Shown piece after piece: positions 35,512 through 43,945 of a stretch of DNA of 64,000 nt. This DNA is from an uncultured Coriobacteriaceae bacterium (GTDB lineage Bacteria > Actinomycetota > Coriobacteriia > Coriobacteriales > Atopobiaceae). Every line of letters starts with the position of its first letter. Within the stretch, counting starts at the first letter, position 1. Made by a program: the position numbers and the translations under genes. The notes beneath the pieces are model-generated. The model was not told where the DNA came from and ran no database searches. It was given only the letters and a program-made list of their open reading frames with translations. The stretch spans positions 118,656-182,655 of the forward strand of contig CAOJNB010000001.1 in the NCBI GenBank assembly GCA_948439405.1, written 5' to 3'.

Positions 35512-36794
35512 CGGTGCCTCCTCTTGAGCTCGCGCCGCGCGCACACGAGCCTCACGCAGACGACGAAGACGTCGAGGGCCTCGGAGAGCTCCTCGACGGA
35601 GGGGAACGTCGGGGCGATGCGGATGTTGGTGTCCGCAGGGTCGTGACCGCCCGGCCACGTCGCTCCCGCGGCAGTCATCTTAACGCCGAGGTCCCCGGCG
35701 AGCCCCACGATTGCCGCCGCCGTGCCCTCCGGGCCGTCGAACGACACGAAGTAGCCGCCGTTCGGGTGGGTCCAGCGCACGTCGGCCAGGTCGGCGAGGC
35801 CCTCGGAGAGCTTGCGCTCGACGAGCTCGAAGCGCGGGCGGACGCACTCGGCGTGCCGGGCCATGTGGGCGCGCACGGCGTCCATGTCCGGCAGGTAGCG
35901 GGCGTGCATGAGCTGGATGATCTTGTTCGAGGACACGCGCTCGCGGGAGAAGGCGCCGAGCAGCTCGGCCATGTCGCCCTCGCTCGCGGCCATGCAGGCG
36001 ACGCCCGAGCCGGCGAAGGTCACCTTCGAGGTGGAGGCGAACTCGAGCACGAGGTCGTCGGTGCCGGCCTCGCGCATGGCGTCGAAGACGTTGAGCAGGC
36101 GGTCCGGCGTGTCGTTGAAGTCGTGGACGAGGTAGGCGTTGTCCCAGAACACGCGGAAGTCGTCGGCGGCGGGGCGCAACGCGGCGAAGCGGCACACGAC
36201 CTCGTCGGAGAAGGTGATCCCCGTCGGGTTCTGGTACTTCGGGACGCACCAGAGGCCCTTCACGGACGGGTCGGACTCGACGAGGCGCTGCACCACGTCC
36301 ATGTCGGGCCCGTCCTCGCGCATCGGGACGGGGACGTTCTCGATGCCGAAGTAGGCGGAGACGCCGAAGTGGCGGTCGTAGCCGGGCGCCGGGCAGAGGA
36401 ACTTGACCTCGTCGAGCTCGTGCCAGGGGGCGTTGCCGCGCAGGCCCGCGGTGTAGGCGTGGCAGATGCAGTCGAACATCATGTTGAGGCTCGACGAGTT
36501 GCCCACGTACACGCTCTCGAGGGGCACCTCGAGCATCTCGGCGAACAGGCGCCGCGTGGCGGCGATGCCCTCCGGGTGGCCGTAGTTGCCCGCGTCGACG
36601 CCCTCGTCGTGGAGGTCGCTCGCCGAGGTCAGGACGTCGAGCATGGGCTTGGAGAGCTCGACCTGCTCGGCGCAGGGCTTGCCGCGGGTCATGTCGAGGG
36701 ACAGGTCCAGGGCGCGCAGGCGCGCGACCTCGTCCTCCAGGCGGCCGATCTCCGCGTCCAGTGCCGCGTCGTCCATCTGCTCGTAGCGGGTCAT
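35508..36794 (-). CDS. Aspartate-aminotransferase-like PLP enzyme
   Basis: This 428-residue fold-type I aminotransferase of the Asp_aminotransf group is distinct from the AspC type. Visible motifs are LDMTRGKPCAEQ near the N-terminus, YGHPEGIAATRRLFAEML, VGNSSSLNMMFD for phosphate contact, PKYQNPTGITFS, WDNAYLVHDF, and the PLP lysine in LEFASTSKVTFAGSG. An aspartate/2-oxoglutarate reaction is the best family-based guess. ATG at 36794 (MTRYEQ) is chosen for the preceding GGAGGT. Its 3' end overlaps the amidohydrolase start. Confidence 0.82.
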   Translation of the reverse strand: MTRYEQMDDAALDAEIGRLEDEVARLRALDLSLDMTRGKPCAEQVELSKPMLDVLTSASDLHDEGVDAGNYGHPEGIAATRRLFAEMLEVPLESVYVGNSSSLNMMFDCICHAYTAGLRGNAPWHELDEVKFLCPAPGYDRHFGVSAYFGIENVPVPMREDGPDMDVVQRLVESDPSVKGLWCVPKYQNPTGITFSDEVVCRFAALRPAADDFRVFWDNAYLVHDFNDTPDRLLNVFDAMREAGTDDLVLEFASTSKVTFAGSGVACMAASEGDMAELLGAFSRERVSSNKIIQLMHARYLPDMDAVRAHMARHAECVRPRFELVERKLSEGLADLADVRWTHPNGGYFVSFDGPEGTAAAIVGLAGDLGVKMTAAGATWPGGHDPADTNIRIAPTFPSVEELSEALDVFVVCVRLVCARRELKRRHR

Positions 36795-36838
36795 CTCGCA
36801 TACCTCCAACATGCGTCGCACAGTCGTCCAAGTTCGAG

Positions 36839-36844
36839 ATGCTA
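36839..36844 (-). promoter_or_regulatory. Candidate -10 of the aspartate-aminotransferase-like gene
   Basis: TAGCAT in GGTAGCAT lies 44 bp upstream of the ATG on the minus strand. The same GGTAGCAT string precedes the secreted protein gene at 45592. Confidence 0.35.
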
Positions 36845-36991
36845 CCATCGGCCGCCGCCCCGCAGGCGCGCGCCGCGCGGCGCGAGACGAGCCCGAAACC
36901 TTGCGGGCCTTTCGCCGCCGCGGCGCCGCCGGGGGACGCCGAATCGGGAAGAATACGGGGCATGGGACCGACCCGCGCGGACGGAGGACGC

Positions 36992-38677
36992 ATGGACTAC
37001 GAGCAGATTCGCGAGATGCTGGTGGGATGCTGCGAGCGCATCATCCGCTGCGAGCCCTACCTCTCCAAGGTGGACTCCGCCATCGGCGACGGCGACCACG
37101 GCACCGGCATGATGGTGGGCTCGAAGGCCGCGCTGCGCGTCCTCGAGGAGGGGCGCGGGGGCGACGACGTCTTCGCCCTGTACGCGCGGATGGGCCAGGC
37201 GATGCAGGACGCCATGGGCGGCGCCTCCGGCATGATCTTCTCGACCCTCTACGTCGGCGACACGGCCGGCCACGCGCCGGCCGACGGGCTCTCCTGCGCC
37301 GATCTCCTCGAGGTGATGGAGGGCGGCCTCGCCGCGATCAAGCGCGTCGGCGGCGCTGAGCCCGGCGACAAGACGATGGTGGACGCCCTCCAGCCCGCCG
37401 TCGAGGCGATGCGCGCGCACGTGGACGAGGGCTTCGGCGCGATGCTGGACGCCGCCCGCGACGCCGCGGCAGAGGGCGTCGAGGCCACGAAGGACCAGGT
37501 GGCCAAGTTCGGGCGCTCCCGCAGCCTCGGCGAGCGCGCGATCGGCTTCCAGGACGCCGGCGCCACGAGCACCTGGCTCATCTTCCTGCAGATGGCCGAC
37601 TACGCCAACGGCCGCGAGACGCCCGACCCGGACCCGGCGGAGCTGCCCTCCATGGACGACGGGCAGCCGGCCGGCCCGCGCAAGTCGAAGAAGATCATCA
37701 ACGACCCCGCTGAGGTCGTGGCGGAGTGCGCGGCGGGCTTCCTGGCCGCGTTCGGCGACCGCTACGAGGCCGTGCCCGGCGTGATGGGCCTCAAGCGCCG
37801 CGAGATCCCCGAGGGCAAGACGGCCCTCGTGATCGGCGGCGGCTCGGGCCACGAGCCGGTGTTCGGCTTCTTCCTGGGCGAGGGCCTGGGCGACGCGAGC
37901 GCCTCGGGCAACGTCTTCACCTCGCCGGACCCCCACACCATCCAGACGGTCGCCGAGGCGGCCGAGGTCGGCGGCGGCGTGCTGTTCGTCTACGGCAACT
38001 ATGCCGGCGACAACCTCAACTTCGACGCGGCCGCCGAGCGCCTGGAGGAGAAGGGCATCCCCTGCCGGACCGTCCGCGTCCGCGACGACGTGGCGAGCGC
38101 CCCGCGCGAGCGCATCGACGACCGCCGCGGCATCGCCGGCGACATCCCCGTCCTCAAGATCGCCGGCGCGGCCTGCTCCGAGCTCGACCTCAACGAGGCG
38201 TGGCGCGTCACCGCCAAGGCGCGCGACTGGTGCTACTCGGTGGGCGTCGGGCTCTCGGGCGCGACGCTGCCCGGCCACGACGAGCCCATCTTCACCCTGC
38301 CCGACGACGAGATGGAGTACGGCCTCGGCGTCCACGGCGAGCCGGGCATCCGCCGCGTCAAGCTCGAGCCCGCGGACCGCATCGTCGAGACGCTGCTCGA
38401 CCAGATCCTCGAGGACTCCGGCATCGGCGCCGGCGACACCGTCATCACCTACGTGAACGGGCTCGGCTCCACCACGCTCATGGAGCTCATGATCATGAAC
38501 GGGCACCTGCGCGAGCTGCTCGAGCAGCGGCACGTCCACGTACACGACATGGACGTCAACTCCCTGATCATCACCCAGGAGATGGCCGGCGCCTCGATCA
38601 CGCTCATGAAGATGGACCCCGAGCTCATCCACTACTACGACATGCCCTGCGACAGCCCCTACTACAAGAAGCCGTAG
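36992..38677 (+). CDS. Dihydroxyacetone-kinase-like fusion, DhaL then DhaK
   Basis: This 561-residue protein joins two kinase halves in an inverted order. Residues 1-205 are DhaL: the Mg-ADP site VDSAIGDGDHGTGM (Asp28, Asp33, Asp35), GGASGMIFS, KTMVDAL, and GRSRSLGERAIGFQDAGATS (usual GHQD is GFQD). Residues 240-561 are DhaK: GGGSGHEP (His287), YAGDNLNFD (Asp340) and VHGEPGIRR with the ketose-binding His448. The classic ATP-dependent enzyme is DhaK-DhaL. All expected catalytic residues are present, so it should phosphorylate a small ketose; dihydroxyacetone versus a C4 ketose such as erythrulose is open. ATG follows GGAGGACGC; the in-frame ATG at 36962 lacks a site. Confidence 0.87.
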   Translation: MDYEQIREMLVGCCERIIRCEPYLSKVDSAIGDGDHGTGMMVGSKAALRVLEEGRGGDDVFALYARMGQAMQDAMGGASGMIFSTLYVGDTAGHAPADGLSCADLLEVMEGGLAAIKRVGGAEPGDKTMVDALQPAVEAMRAHVDEGFGAMLDAARDAAAEGVEATKDQVAKFGRSRSLGERAIGFQDAGATSTWLIFLQMADYANGRETPDPDPAELPSMDDGQPAGPRKSKKIINDPAEVVAECAAGFLAAFGDRYEAVPGVMGLKRREIPEGKTALVIGGGSGHEPVFGFFLGEGLGDASASGNVFTSPDPHTIQTVAEAAEVGGGVLFVYGNYAGDNLNFDAAAERLEEKGIPCRTVRVRDDVASAPRERIDDRRGIAGDIPVLKIAGAACSELDLNEAWRVTAKARDWCYSVGVGLSGATLPGHDEPIFTLPDDEMEYGLGVHGEPGIRRVKLEPADRIVETLLDQILEDSGIGAGDTVITYVNGLGSTTLMELMIMNGHLRELLEQRHVHVHDMDVNSLIITQEMAGASITLMKMDPELIHYYDMPCDSPYYKKP

Positions 38678-38681
38678 CGCC

Positions 38682-38942
38682 ATGGACGACGCCTGGACGA
38701 CATCGAGCCCCGGCCACGACGGGGAGCTGCAGCGGCTCGTGGACGCGCTGTTCGACGGGAGCGCCACCGCGACGCAGCTCGAGCTGCTCGTGCGCGCCGA
38801 CTCGTTCGACCTCGACGAGGAGCTGCGCGAGGTCGTGTCGCTGCTGCCCCCGGGCGCCTACGACCGGGCCCGCATGTGCGACCAGCTCAACTCCATCATC
38901 ACGGCCCACGGCTGGGGCATGACGGTGGGCACCGTCTCCTGA
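38682..38942 (+). CDS. Unrecognised 86-residue protein following the DhaL-DhaK gene
   Basis: I do not recognise this family. It is an acidic, mainly helical soluble protein with no membrane segment, no cysteine cluster (a single Cys) and no obvious motif. The segment LQRLVDALFDGSATATQLELL resembles a helix-turn-helix-like pair of helices only loosely. It starts 4 nt after the stop of the kinase fusion and is the last gene before a strong terminator, so it is almost certainly made with the kinase. Base composition matches its neighbours and the frame is open from a good ATG to a stop, which supports a real gene. Confidence 0.65.
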   Translation: MDDAWTTSSPGHDGELQRLVDALFDGSATATQLELLVRADSFDLDEELREVVSLLPPGAYDRARMCDQLNSIITAHGWGMTVGTVS

Positions 38943-38971
38943 CGGCCGCCGGAGGGGCGACGCATGAGAGA

Positions 38972-38998
38972 GGGGGCCGCGCCCGAGGCGCGGCCCCC
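38972..38998. terminator. Strong hairpin terminator between convergent genes
   Basis: Perfect 12-bp arms GGGGGCCGCGCC and GGCGCGGCCCCC flank a CGA loop and are followed by TT. It serves the DhaL-DhaK transcript and possibly the opposing zinc-ribbon gene. Confidence 0.7.
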
Positions 38999-39034
38999 TT
39001 CGTCGTGCCGTTCGGTCGAGAACCGGGTCGTCGG

Positions 39035-39505
39035 CTAGCCCTCCTCCTTCGTGGAGACGAGCAGCAGGATGCCGCTGACGAGGTTCAGGAAGATGAGCGT
39101 GCACACGCCGAAGGCGACGGTGTTGTTCTTGTTGCCCTGGTAGATGCCCCAGGTGTGGACCGTCATCGGGATCATCCAGGCGAGCGGGATGATGAACATC
39201 GCGCAGGCCACGGTCGTGAGCACGGAGAGGATGAACGCGACGAGGCGCAGGGTCCTGTCCGTGTCGGTGAGCTGGCGCGGCTGGGCGTAGGGCACCGGCT
39301 GCTGGTAGGCGGGCGCCTGCTGGTAGGCCTGCTGCTGGTAGGCCTGCTGCGGCTGCGGGGCGGGCGCGGGCGGCACCGCGGGGGCCGGGGCCGGCTGGGG
39401 GGCAGCGGGCTCGGCCGGGGCGGCCGCCGCAACGAGCTCGGCGCCGCAGGAGGCGCAGAAGCGGGCGGTGTCGGAGTTCTGGGCTCCGCAGGAGGGGCAG
39501 AACAT
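39035..39505 (-). CDS. Zinc-ribbon membrane protein of unknown function
   Basis: This 156-residue protein begins with a zinc ribbon (FCPSCGAQNSDTARFCASCGAEL, residues 2-24), then a proline/glutamine/alanine-rich linker with repeated QQAYQQ units (about 27-78), then two hydrophobic segments (about 88-112 and 128-150). This resembles the broad zinc_ribbon_2 plus small membrane domain class found in Gram-positive bacteria. No enzymatic motif is seen. AAAGGAAA precedes the ATG and a GGTAGAATCG promoter-like motif lies 37 bp upstream. Confidence 0.75.
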   Translation of the reverse strand: MFCPSCGAQNSDTARFCASCGAELVAAAAPAEPAAPQPAPAPAVPPAPAPQPQQAYQQQAYQQAPAYQQPVPYAQPRQLTDTDRTLRLVAFILSVLTTVACAMFIIPLAWMIPMTVHTWGIYQGNKNNTVAFGVCTLIFLNLVSGILLLVSTKEEG

Positions 39506-39541
39506 GGGCGTTTCCTTTCGCCTGGGATAAGGTACGTGACG

Positions 39542-39547
39542 ATTCTA
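39542..39547 (-). promoter_or_regulatory. Candidate -10 of the zinc-ribbon gene
   Basis: TAGAAT (5 of 6) lies in the context CGCGGTAGAATCGT on the minus strand, 37 bp before the ATG. The same context recurs at 46653 and, with one change, at 40567. Confidence 0.5.
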
Positions 39548-39558
39548 CCGCGCGCGGG

Positions 39559-40494
39559 CTACTCCGCGGCGGCGAGGATGGGGGCGGCCACCTGCTTCTT
39601 GCGGGAGAGCACGCCGGGCATCCACACGCCGTCCTCGCAGGCCTCGACGCCCAGCCCGCGCTCGGCGGCCGCGGTGTCGCCGGACATGAGGACCTGGCTG
39701 CCCTCCTCCATGATGTCGGTCACGCACAGGACGATGCCGTCGGCGCCCTGCTGCTCGCGGTAGGCCTCCATCGCGGCGCGGATCTCGGCGAGCTGGGAGA
39801 GGGCGGCGTCCTTGCTCACCGTCTCGTACTGGCCGATGAGGATGCGCTGGGAGCCCACCTCGAACTCCTTGATGTCGGTGGAGACCATCTGCTCCGGGGC
39901 GAGCTGGGGGCGCGAGAGGAAGATGCGCATGCCGAACTCGACGGGGTCGATGCCCAGGCGCGCGCCGAGCTCGGCGACGAAGCCGCGGTCCGCCTCGGTG
40001 GTGGTCGGGCTCTTGAGCATGACCATGTCGGTCATCATCGCGGAGAGCAGGCACTTGGCCTGGGCGTCCGTGGGCTCGACGCCCAGGACGCCGAACAGGC
40101 GGTAGACGATCGAGCAGGTGGAGCCCCAGGGCATCGCGACGTACGCGACGGGGGCCGCGGTGTGGACGTCGCCGATGCGGTGGTGGTCCACCACGCCCGC
40201 GATCTCGGCGGAGGCGAGCCCGTCGACGGACTGGGCGGACTCGTTGTGGTCGCAGAGCACGACCTTCTGGGGCTGCTCGCCCTCGGCGGGGGCGGGGATG
40301 GACTCGAGCAGCTCAGGCTCCTCGAAGCCGCACTCGGCCAGGAGCTCGGCGCTCTCCTTGGGCAGGGGTCCCAGGCGGCGGGCGACGTAGTCGTTGTCGG
40401 GGTCGCAGGCGCCGAGCAGCTGGGCCAGGACGACGGCGGACATGATGGCGTCGTTGTCGGGGTTCTTGTGACCGAAGACGAGGATGGTGCTCAT
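39559..40494 (-). CDS. ppaC: Manganese-dependent inorganic pyrophosphatase (family II)
   Basis: This 311-residue DHH-family enzyme hydrolyses pyrophosphate to phosphate. Metal and catalytic motifs are FGHKNPDNDAI near the N-terminus, VLCDHNE, and GVVDHHRIGDV. The C-terminal DHHA2 domain includes the substrate-binding segment SRKKQ near the C-terminus (VLSRKKQVA). There is no CBS insert. Start ATG at 40494 (MSTILVFGH) has AAGGAG 9 nt upstream; two other in-frame ATGs precede it. TAGAAT lies at 40567 as a candidate -10. Confidence 0.95.
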   Translation of the reverse strand: MSTILVFGHKNPDNDAIMSAVVLAQLLGACDPDNDYVARRLGPLPKESAELLAECGFEEPELLESIPAPAEGEQPQKVVLCDHNESAQSVDGLASAEIAGVVDHHRIGDVHTAAPVAYVAMPWGSTCSIVYRLFGVLGVEPTDAQAKCLLSAMMTDMVMLKSPTTTEADRGFVAELGARLGIDPVEFGMRIFLSRPQLAPEQMVSTDIKEFEVGSQRILIGQYETVSKDAALSQLAEIRAAMEAYREQQGADGIVLCVTDIMEEGSQVLMSGDTAAAERGLGVEACEDGVWMPGVLSRKKQVAAPILAAAE

Positions 40495-40566
40495 GCGCAT
40501 ATACTCCTTGGTTGTCAGCAACGATTCCCGGTGGGACCCGCCCCGCAGGCTCGGGCCCGGGCACCG

Positions 40567-40572
40567 ATTCTA
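40567..40572 (-). promoter_or_regulatory. Candidate -10 of ppaC
   Basis: TAGAAT in GGCGGTAGAATCGG on the minus strand gives a leader of about 65 nt before the ppaC ATG. It sits just upstream of the divergent degV start. Confidence 0.45.
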
Positions 40573-40597
40573 CCGCCTCGGAAGGGAAGCTCGCAGG

Positions 40598-41467
40598 ATG
40601 AACGCACAGCGGACGGCGATCCTCACGGACTCGGGAACGGACACGCCGCGGGTCTTCGCCGCGGCCCACGACATCCGCGTCGTCCCCCTGGGGATCAGCT
40701 ACTCGGACGGCTCGCGCTACCGCGCCGGCGTCGACATCGACGAGGACGAGGTCGTCCGCCGCTTCGCCGAGGAGATCCCCACGACGAGCCTGCCCTCCCC
40801 CGAGGACATCCGCCTCGCCTTCGAGCAGGCGCGCGCCGACGGCTACGAGCGCGCCGTCTACGTCGGCATCTCGTCGGGCCTCTCGGCGACCTGCGACACC
40901 GTCCGCCTGGTCGCCTCCTCGCTCGAGGACTTCCCCGTGACCGTCGTCGACACCAAGAGCATCGGGGCGGCGGCCGGCATGGTCGTGATGGGCGCGGCGG
41001 AGATGGTCGAGGAGGGCGTCCCCTACGAGCGCCTCGGCGAGCGCCTCGCGCTGCTCTCCCGCGAGACCCACGTCTTCTTCTGCGTGAAGGACCTCACCTG
41101 GCTGCACGAGGGCGGGCGCATCGACGAGCTCACCTTCCGCCTCGGCAGCCTGCTCGACGTCAAGCCGATCATCTGGTGCGACGAGGACGGGCACTACCGG
41201 ACCTACAAGAAGCCGCGCGGTTGGGAGCGCGCCCTGCGCCAGGAGCTCAGGTGCGTGCGCTCGTTCGCCCGCGCCTTCTCGCGCGTGCGCGTCGCGATCG
41301 CCTGCACGCCCGCCGCGGACCGCTTCGACGAGCTCGCCGCCCGCGTCCGCGAGGACATCGGCAACGCCTACGATCTCGTGCGCAGCGGCATCTCCGCCGC
41401 GCTCGTGGTCCACACCGGCCCCGAGCTCGTGGGCATGGGCGTCCAGCCCGACTGGCGCCTCGTCTAG
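40598..41467 (+). CDS. DegV-family fatty-acid-binding protein
   Basis: This 289-residue DegV/FakB-type protein has the hallmarks ILTDSGTDTP at the N-terminus, a VGISSGLSATCD segment (conserved serine loop for the fatty-acid carboxylate), and VKDLTWLHEGGRI, followed by a GSLLDVKPII segment that is the strongest family signature. DegV proteins bind a fatty acid; some (FakB) present it to the kinase FakA. The start ATG at 40598 follows GGGAAG, and longer in-frame starts lie over the ppaC start region and are unlikely. It converges on pcrA with a 4-bp end overlap. Confidence 0.87.
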   Translation: MNAQRTAILTDSGTDTPRVFAAAHDIRVVPLGISYSDGSRYRAGVDIDEDEVVRRFAEEIPTTSLPSPEDIRLAFEQARADGYERAVYVGISSGLSATCDTVRLVASSLEDFPVTVVDTKSIGAAAGMVVMGAAEMVEEGVPYERLGERLALLSRETHVFFCVKDLTWLHEGGRIDELTFRLGSLLDVKPIIWCDEDGHYRTYKKPRGWERALRQELRCVRSFARAFSRVRVAIACTPAADRFDELAARVREDIGNAYDLVRSGISAALVVHTGPELVGMGVQPDWRLV

Positions 41468-43920
41468 CGCGCCACCCGCACGATCGGGGCGAAGCCCTTC
41501 AGCAGCTTCTTGCGTTTGCCCGTCCGGGAGAACAGCACCTCGATGGTGTCGCCCTCGACGGCCGTGACCGTCCCCGGCCCGAACGCCTTGTGCGACACCT
41601 CGTCGCCCACCGAGAAGGCCTCGGCCGCGGCGGCCTCGTCGCGGCGGATCGGCTCGCGGCGCGGAGCGGTCCGCGAGGAGCGGGTGGCCTGGCCGAACAC
41701 GCGGCCGCCGTACATCTCCGAGCCGCGGCCGGACCCGAAGGTCCCGCGGCGGTCGCCGCGCTTCTCCCAGCCCGTTCCGGCGAATCCCGCCGAGCCCACG
41801 CCCACGACCTCGACGTGCTCCTCCGGGATCTCGGCGAGGAAGCGGCTCCTCGGGTAGGCCTGGGTCGAGCCGTAGGTGCGCCGCGTCGCGGCGTGCGTGA
41901 GGTAGAGGCGCCGCTCGGCGCGGGTGATCGCGACGTAGGCGAGGCGGCGCTCCTCCTCGAGCTGGGACGGGTCGTCGTGGGCCGAGGCGTGCGGGAACAG
42001 GCCCTCCTCCATGCCCGCGACGAAGACGACGGGGAACTCGAGGCCCTTGGCGGAGTGCACCGTCATCATCGTCACCGCCGACGTCTGGCCGGCGAGCGCG
42101 TCGAGGTCGGAGCGCAGCGCGAGCCACTCCATGAGGGCGGGCAGCTTGGCCGAGGCGGGCCCCTCCGGGGCGTCCCGGGGCTCGGGGGCCGGGGCGGGCG
42201 CGACGGGAGGCTCCCCTGCGAGCAGCGGGTTCGCCCCGACGCCGGGCTGGGCGTCGGCCGCGCCCGCGCGGCGCAGCTCGGCCATGCTCTCGAGCACGGC
42301 CTCGACGTCGTCGTGGGTCTCGTCGAACTCGGCGACCACGCCGAGGAACTCGCGGACGTTCTCGATGCGCCCCTCGGCCTCGGCCGTGCCCTCGGCCTCG
42401 TAGGCGCGCACGATCCCCGCCCGGTCGACGATCGCCTCCACGACGTCGGCGAGCTCCCCGTCGAGCGAGCGGCCGGCCTCGACGGCGTCGCAGAACTCCT
42501 GCAGCCCGCGGCGGGCCTTGCCCGAGACCGCGTCCTCGCCCGCGACCGCCGCGCGCGCCGCCGCGAACAGCGAGCAGCCGTGCTCGACCGCCCAGGCGCG
42601 CAGGCGCCCGACCGAGGTGGAGCCCACGCCGCGCCGCGGCGTGTTGATCACGCGCTCGCAGCTCACGTCGTCGTCGGGATTGACCACGAGCTTGAGGTAG
42701 GCCATCACGTCGCGCACCTCGGCGCGGTCGAAGAAGCGCGTGCCGCCCACGATCCTGTAGGGGACGCCCGCGCGCAGGAACATGTCCTCGATCACGCGCG
42801 ACTGGGCGTTCGTGCGGTAGAACACGGCGACGTCGTCGTAGCTCGTCCCCGCGGCGTGCAGCTTCTCGATCTCCGCGGCCACCCAGCGCCCCTCGTCGCG
42901 CTCGTCGGCGGCCTGGTAGACGCGCACGGGCTCGCCGTCGCCGGCCGCGGTGAACAGCCGCTTGGGCTCGCGGCGCGAGTTGTTGGAGACGACGGCGTTG
43001 GCCGCGCCCAGGATGTGGCCGGTCGAGCGGTAGTTCTGCTCGAGCTTGACGACGCGGGCGTCCGGGTAGTCGCTGCGGAAGTCCAGGATGTTCTGGATGT
43101 CGGCGCCGCGCCAGGAGTAGATGGACTGGTCGTCGTCGCCCACCACCATCAGGTTGCGGTGCGCCGAGGCGAGCAGGTTGGTGATGCGGTACTGGACGCG
43201 GTTCGTGTCCTGGTACTCGTCGACCGAGATCCGCCTGAAGCGCTCCTGGTAGCCGGCGAGCACGCGCTCGTCGCGGCTCAGCAGCTCCCAGGCGCGCACG
43301 AGCAGGTCGTCGAAGTCCATCGCGTTGGCGCGCACGAGGCGCCGCTGGAGCTCGTCGTAGACGCGCGCCGCCTTCGCGGTGGCGGGGTCGGCGGCGAGGT
43401 CCGAGAGCTCGTCGGGCCCCACCAGGGCGTTCTTCGCGGAGGAGATCTTGGAGCGGATCATGTTGAGCGGGAACTGGCGCGTGTCGACGTCGAGGTCGCC
43501 CATGATGTCGCGCACGAGGCGGCGCGAGTCGTCGTCGTCGTAGATCGAGAAGTTCGGGCGGAACCCGATCGCCTCGGCGTCCTCGCGCAGCATGCGGACG
43601 CACATGGCGTGGAAGGTGCACACCCACATGCCGCGGACGCCCCCGGGCAGCAGCCCCTGGAGGCGCTCGCGCATCTCGGCGGCGGCCTTGTTCGTGAACG
43701 TGATCGCGAGGACCTGCCAGGGCCGGACGCCCTCGTCGGCGATCATGTGCGCGATCCGGTAGGTGAGCACGCGCGTCTTGCCCGAGCCGGCGCCGGCGAG
43801 CACGAGCAGCGGGCCGGTCGTGCACTCGACGGCCTCGCGCTGGGCCGGGTTGAGCGTGTCGAGGTCGATCGAGGGGGCGGCGGGCGCGCCGCCGAACAGG
43901 CTCGGCTGCTCGATGGTCAT
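41464..43920 (-). CDS. pcrA: ATP-dependent DNA helicase PcrA/UvrD
   Basis: This 818-residue superfamily 1 helicase acts in DNA repair and replication restart. It shows NPAQREAV (Q motif), Walker A LVLAGAGSGKTRVL, ITFTNKAAAEMRER (Ia), VDEYQDTN (II), VVGDDDQSIYSWRGA (III), LEQNYRST (IV), TVHSAKGLEF (V) and AITRAERRLYL (VI). The C-terminal 150 residues are variable, ending in a small beta-rich domain (SHKAFGPGTVTAVEGDTIEVLF) that binds RNA polymerase in PcrA. ATG at 43920 (MTIEQPSLFGG) is preferred to upstream in-frame codons for match to the family N-terminus. It ends 4 bp inside degV. Confidence 0.95.
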   Translation of the reverse strand: MTIEQPSLFGGAPAAPSIDLDTLNPAQREAVECTTGPLLVLAGAGSGKTRVLTYRIAHMIADEGVRPWQVLAITFTNKAAAEMRERLQGLLPGGVRGMWVCTFHAMCVRMLREDAEAIGFRPNFSIYDDDDSRRLVRDIMGDLDVDTRQFPLNMIRSKISSAKNALVGPDELSDLAADPATAKAARVYDELQRRLVRANAMDFDDLLVRAWELLSRDERVLAGYQERFRRISVDEYQDTNRVQYRITNLLASAHRNLMVVGDDDQSIYSWRGADIQNILDFRSDYPDARVVKLEQNYRSTGHILGAANAVVSNNSRREPKRLFTAAGDGEPVRVYQAADERDEGRWVAAEIEKLHAAGTSYDDVAVFYRTNAQSRVIEDMFLRAGVPYRIVGGTRFFDRAEVRDVMAYLKLVVNPDDDVSCERVINTPRRGVGSTSVGRLRAWAVEHGCSLFAAARAAVAGEDAVSGKARRGLQEFCDAVEAGRSLDGELADVVEAIVDRAGIVRAYEAEGTAEAEGRIENVREFLGVVAEFDETHDDVEAVLESMAELRRAGAADAQPGVGANPLLAGEPPVAPAPAPEPRDAPEGPASAKLPALMEWLALRSDLDALAGQTSAVTMMTVHSAKGLEFPVVFVAGMEEGLFPHASAHDDPSQLEEERRLAYVAITRAERRLYLTHAATRRTYGSTQAYPRSRFLAEIPEEHVEVVGVGSAGFAGTGWEKRGDRRGTFGSGRGSEMYGGRVFGQATRSSRTAPRREPIRRDEAAAAEAFSVGDEVSHKAFGPGTVTAVEGDTIEVLFSRTGKRKKLLKGFAPIVRVAR

Positions 43921-43945
43921 TGGGGTCAGTCCTTCCTGCGCGCGT

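Noticed and set aside
36992..38677. Considered as FakA (fatty-acid kinase) because of the DhaL domain and DegV genes nearby
   Set aside because: FakA has a DhaL domain followed by different middle and C-terminal domains. Here the second half is a full DhaK with SGHEP and HGEPG motifs, so it is a ketose kinase-like fusion.
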